A stretch of 64,000 nt of DNA from Pseudomonas sp. Irchel s3b2 (GTDB lineage Bacteria > Pseudomonadota > Gammaproteobacteria > Pseudomonadales > Pseudomonadaceae): NCBI RefSeq assembly GCF_900187445.1, contig NZ_FYEB01000002.1:89511-153510 (forward strand), read 5' to 3'. Below are positions 61,366-64,000 of this stretch, piece after piece. The notes below the pieces were generated by a model. That model made no database searches and had not been told where the DNA came from. It was given only the letters and a program-made list of their open reading frames with translations. The position numbers and the translations under genes were made by a program. How positions within the stretch are numbered: the stretch's first letter is position 1; every line of letters starts with the position of its first letter.

Positions 61366-63441
61366 TCACACTTGGCCGTATTGCTGCCCATGGCGTAGCC
61401 AGCGGTCGAGCAGCGGGCTGACGTGATCCGGCCAACGCTCGAGCAATGCCTGGGCGGCGTCGCGTACGGCGGGCAGCAAATCGGCATCGCGCATCAGGTC
61501 CGCGACCTTGAATTGCAGCAGACCGGTCTGGCGCGTGCCGAGCATTTCGCCGGGGCCGCGTAGTTCGAGGTCTTTTTCGGCGATGACAAAACCGTCGTTG
61601 GTTTCACGCATGATACCCAGCCGCTGACGACCGATCTGCGACAGCGGCGGATGGTAAAGCAGCACGCAGTGGCTGACGGCGCTGCCCCGACCGACACGGC
61701 CACGCAGTTGGTGCAGTTGCGCGAGCCCGAGGCGTTCGGGGTTTTCGATGATCATCAGGCTGGCGTTGGGCACGTCGACGCCGACTTCGATCACCGTGGT
61801 GGCGACCAGCAGTTGCAGGTTGCCGGCCTTGAACTCGGCCATCACCGCGGCTTTCTCGGCGGGCTTCATGCGGCCGTGGATCAAGCCGACTTTCAACTCG
61901 CCGAGGGCGGCGGTGAGGTCTTCAAAAGTGGTTTCGGCGGCCTGGCAGGTCAGCTCTTCAGACTCTTCGATCAGCGTGCATACCCAATAGGCTTGTCGCC
62001 CTTCGGCGCAGGCACCGCGCACCCGTTCGATCACTTCGACGCGCCGGGTATCGGTGACCAATACCGTGTTTACGGGCGTACGGCCGGGCGGCAGTTCGTC
62101 GAGGATCGAGGTGTCGAGGTCGGCGTAGGCGCTCATGGCCAGCGTCCGTGGGATTGGCGTGGCGGTCATGATCAGCTGGTGCGGACACATCCGCCCGCCG
62201 ACGCCTTTCTGTCGCAATGCCAGGCGCTGCTGCACGCCGAAGCGGTGTTGTTCGTCAATGATCGCCAGCGCCAGGTTCTTGAATTGCACTTCGTCCTGGA
62301 ACAGCGCGTGGGTGCCGACCACCATCGGCGTACCATTGGCGATTTGCTCCAGCGCGGCTATGCGGTTCTTGCCCTTGAGCTTGCCGGCGAGCCATGCGAC
62401 TTCAATGCCCAGCGGTTCGAGCCAGCGCTTGAAGGTGATGAAGTGCTGTTCGGCGAGGATTTCAGTGGGCGCCATTAGCGCGACCTGATAACCCGCTTCC
62501 AGCGCCTGAAGTGCGGCGAGGGCGGCGACCACGGTTTTGCCGGCACCCACATCGCCCTGAATCAGCCGCAACATCGGTTCGTGCTGACTGAGGTCGTAAG
62601 CGATTTCGTTGCCGACCCGTTGTTGGGCGCCGGTCGGTGTGAAGCCGAGGTTGGCCAAATACTGAGCGGGCAGCTTCGTGGCTTTTGGCATGGCCGGCGC
62701 GCGCAGAGCACGCATGCTTTCGCGCAGGCGCTGCTGGGACAGTTGATGGGTCAGCAGTTCTTCGAAGGCCAGCCGATGCTGGGCCCAGTGATGACCGAGG
62801 GCGAGTTCGTCGACATCGGCATCGGCGGGCGGGTGATGCAGGTAGCGGATCGCATCGGCCAGCGGCGCCAGTTGATAGTCCCGGGCCAGTTCGGTCGGCA
62901 GCCAGTCGGGCAGGCTGCTAGGGCCGAGCAGGGTCAGGGTTTGCATGCACAGTTGGCGCAGGCGTTGTTGGGTCAGGCCTTCGGTGAGCGGGTAGACCGG
63001 GGTCAGGGTTTCATCCACCGGCGGCGGCTCGTCGCCGGTGATGGCGCGGTATTCCGGGTGGTAGATCTCCAGCCCCGACGCACCGGGCCGCGCTTCGCCG
63101 TAGCAGCGGATGCGCGTGCCGCGTTTGAGGCCTTCTTTCTGGGCGTTGCTGAAATGATAGAAGCGCAGGCTGAGCCCGCCGGTACCGTCCTGCAGACGGA
63201 CAACCAAACTGCGGCGCCGGCCCATGACCACGTCGGCACCGCTGACGGTGCCTTCGATCACTGCATCCTGACCCGGTCGCAAATGGCCGATCGGGACCAC
63301 GCGAGTGCGGTCCTGATAGCGCAACGGCAGATGGAACAGCACGTCCTGAAGATTCTCCAGGCCGACCTTGGCCAGTTTCTCGGCCATGGCTTCGCCGACA
63401 CCCTTGAGTGCCGTCACCGACACTTGCGACAACTCGGTCAT
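61366..63441 (-). CDS. recG: ATP-dependent DNA helicase RecG
   Basis: A 691-residue helicase that reverses stalled replication forks and migrates branched DNA. The N-terminal wedge/OB domain (about 60-150, LPLRYQDRTRVVPIG) is followed by Walker A GDVGAGKT, the DEQH box (IIDEQHRFG), motif III TATPIPRTLA and the C-terminal helicase motifs (ATTVIEVGVDVPNA, QLHQLRGRVGRG). Length and motifs are complete. Confidence 0.97.
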   Translation of the reverse strand: MTELSQVSVTALKGVGEAMAEKLAKVGLENLQDVLFHLPLRYQDRTRVVPIGHLRPGQDAVIEGTVSGADVVMGRRRSLVVRLQDGTGGLSLRFYHFSNAQKEGLKRGTRIRCYGEARPGASGLEIYHPEYRAITGDEPPPVDETLTPVYPLTEGLTQQRLRQLCMQTLTLLGPSSLPDWLPTELARDYQLAPLADAIRYLHHPPADADVDELALGHHWAQHRLAFEELLTHQLSQQRLRESMRALRAPAMPKATKLPAQYLANLGFTPTGAQQRVGNEIAYDLSQHEPMLRLIQGDVGAGKTVVAALAALQALEAGYQVALMAPTEILAEQHFITFKRWLEPLGIEVAWLAGKLKGKNRIAALEQIANGTPMVVGTHALFQDEVQFKNLALAIIDEQHRFGVQQRLALRQKGVGGRMCPHQLIMTATPIPRTLAMSAYADLDTSILDELPPGRTPVNTVLVTDTRRVEVIERVRGACAEGRQAYWVCTLIEESEELTCQAAETTFEDLTAALGELKVGLIHGRMKPAEKAAVMAEFKAGNLQLLVATTVIEVGVDVPNASLMIIENPERLGLAQLHQLRGRVGRGSAVSHCVLLYHPPLSQIGRQRLGIMRETNDGFVIAEKDLELRGPGEMLGTRQTGLLQFKVADLMRDADLLPAVRDAAQALLERWPDHVSPLLDRWLRHGQQYGQV

Positions 63442-63450
63442 GGCAGCGAC

Positions 63451-64000
63451 TTAACCGGCAACCACCGGTGCTGGCGGCTTGGCCACCGAGCACAGGCGAA
63501 TGGAATCGGCAAGGATTTCAATCGCCTTCGGCCGCGGGAAGCTCGCGCGCCAGGCGATGGCCACGGTGCGGAACGGCACGGGCGCGCTCAGTGGGCGCAC
63601 TTCGATCACGCCGGGAGCGTAGTGATGACTGTCCACCGCCGACAGCGGCAGGATCGAAATACCGAGGCCGGACGCGACCATGTGGCGGATGGTTTCCAGT
63701 GAGCTGGATTCCACCGTGGTGTGCTTGGCACCGTCGTTGCCCTTGGTCAGCGTCGGGCAGGCTTCCAGCACCTGATCGCGGAAGCAATGGCCTTCGCCGA
63801 GCAGCAACAGGCTCTTGTCGTTGAGCAGGGCGGCGTCGATGGATTCTTTTTGCGTCCACGGGTGCTGGGCCGGCATCAAGACGTAGAACGGCTCGTCGTA
63901 GAGCTGCAAGGTCAGCACGTCGGCTTCGTTGAACGGCAGGGCGATGATGATCGCGTCGAGCTCGCCGTTGCGCAGTTTGTCGCGCAGCACGTGGGTAAAG
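63451..64000 (-). CDS. oxyR: OxyR peroxide-sensing regulator (partial, 3' end)
   Basis: The C-terminal 182 residues of a LysR-type OxyR; the gene continues beyond the window edge. The redox pair lies in LLLLGEGHCFRDQVLEAC, where the two cysteines, nine residues apart, form the disulfide on peroxide exposure (Cys199/Cys208 in E. coli). The TTVESSSLETIRHMVASGLGISILP segment is typical. It activates peroxide-defence genes. The order oxyR-recG is conserved in Pseudomonas. Confidence 0.95.
   Translation of the reverse strand, partial: FTHVLRDKLRNGELDAIIIALPFNEADVLTLQLYDEPFYVLMPAQHPWTQKESIDAALLNDKSLLLLGEGHCFRDQVLEACPTLTKGNDGAKHTTVESSSLETIRHMVASGLGISILPLSAVDSHHYAPGVIEVRPLSAPVPFRTVAIAWRASFPRPKAIEILADSIRLCSVAKPPAPVVAG

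Overview
The window is chromosomal DNA from a Pseudomonas, most likely of the P. fluorescens group. The evidence is the GC-rich coding sequence, the many REP-type intergenic palindromes, and a gene order that from memory follows the oriC-proximal PA5346-PA5438 side of the P. aeruginosa chromosome. That order includes rccR-pycR-pycA-pycB, aspA, purEK, pstSCAB-phoU, phoBR, ubiCA, rubredoxin/rubredoxin reductase, HU, an HDOD protein, recG and oxyR. No tRNA, rRNA or CRISPR array was seen.

Bases 1-6.5 kb are an accessory, partly AT-rich island. It begins with a 337-bp partial copy of rccR spliced in frame to an EAL-domain remnant. It then carries, on the minus strand, a two-ORF RHS/YD-repeat toxin system (4668-6146 and 2026-4650), a probable immunity gene (1548-1976), an orphan toxin-tip remnant (1192-1392) and a second probable immunity gene (672-1208). 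Intact rccR follows at 6547, so the island lies between two copies of the same rccR segment.

From 6.5 to 29 kb lies core metabolism and its regulators. rccR has a palindromic operator. pycR and the two-subunit pyruvate carboxylase pycAB come next, then an autotransporter, an amino-acid ABC binding protein/permease pair divergent from a homocysteine methyltransferase-like gene, and a PaiB/GNAT/GNAT operon divergent from a MocR regulator. The MocR gene carries a striking cluster of DnaA-box-like sequences. After it come an acetylpolyamine amidohydrolase with a polyamine-binding protein, an AraC regulator, asparaginase, a sodium:alanine symporter and aspA.

From 29 to 36 kb lie a LysR regulator, a small secreted metzincin-like protein, purEK behind a leader with an intrinsic terminator, a GlsB/YeaQ-like membrane protein, a DUF3299 protein, a hexose-phosphate mutarotase-like protein and an acyl-CoA thioesterase with a large structured intergenic element upstream.

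From 36 to 50.4 kb is mainly the phosphate regulon: an MFS transporter, pstS, pstC, pstA, pstB and phoU, a response regulator, an M23 peptidase, a CBS/CorC-type membrane protein, phoR and phoB. Pho boxes with an 11-bp repeat stand before pstS, pstC and phoB, so sensing, transport and regulation sit in one neighbourhood.

From 50.4 to 64 kb are a COG4315-type secreted protein, ubiA/ubiC, rubredoxin and its reductase, and an HU protein. An accessory patch follows, with a frameshifted DUF2931-like lipoprotein, an intact DUF2931 lipoprotein, a frameshifted small gene, a defective IS3-family element, and two small Pseudomonas-type hypotheticals with a structured inverted-repeat element. The window closes with an SCP2-like protein, a YbaK-HDOD fusion, recG and the 3' part of oxyR.
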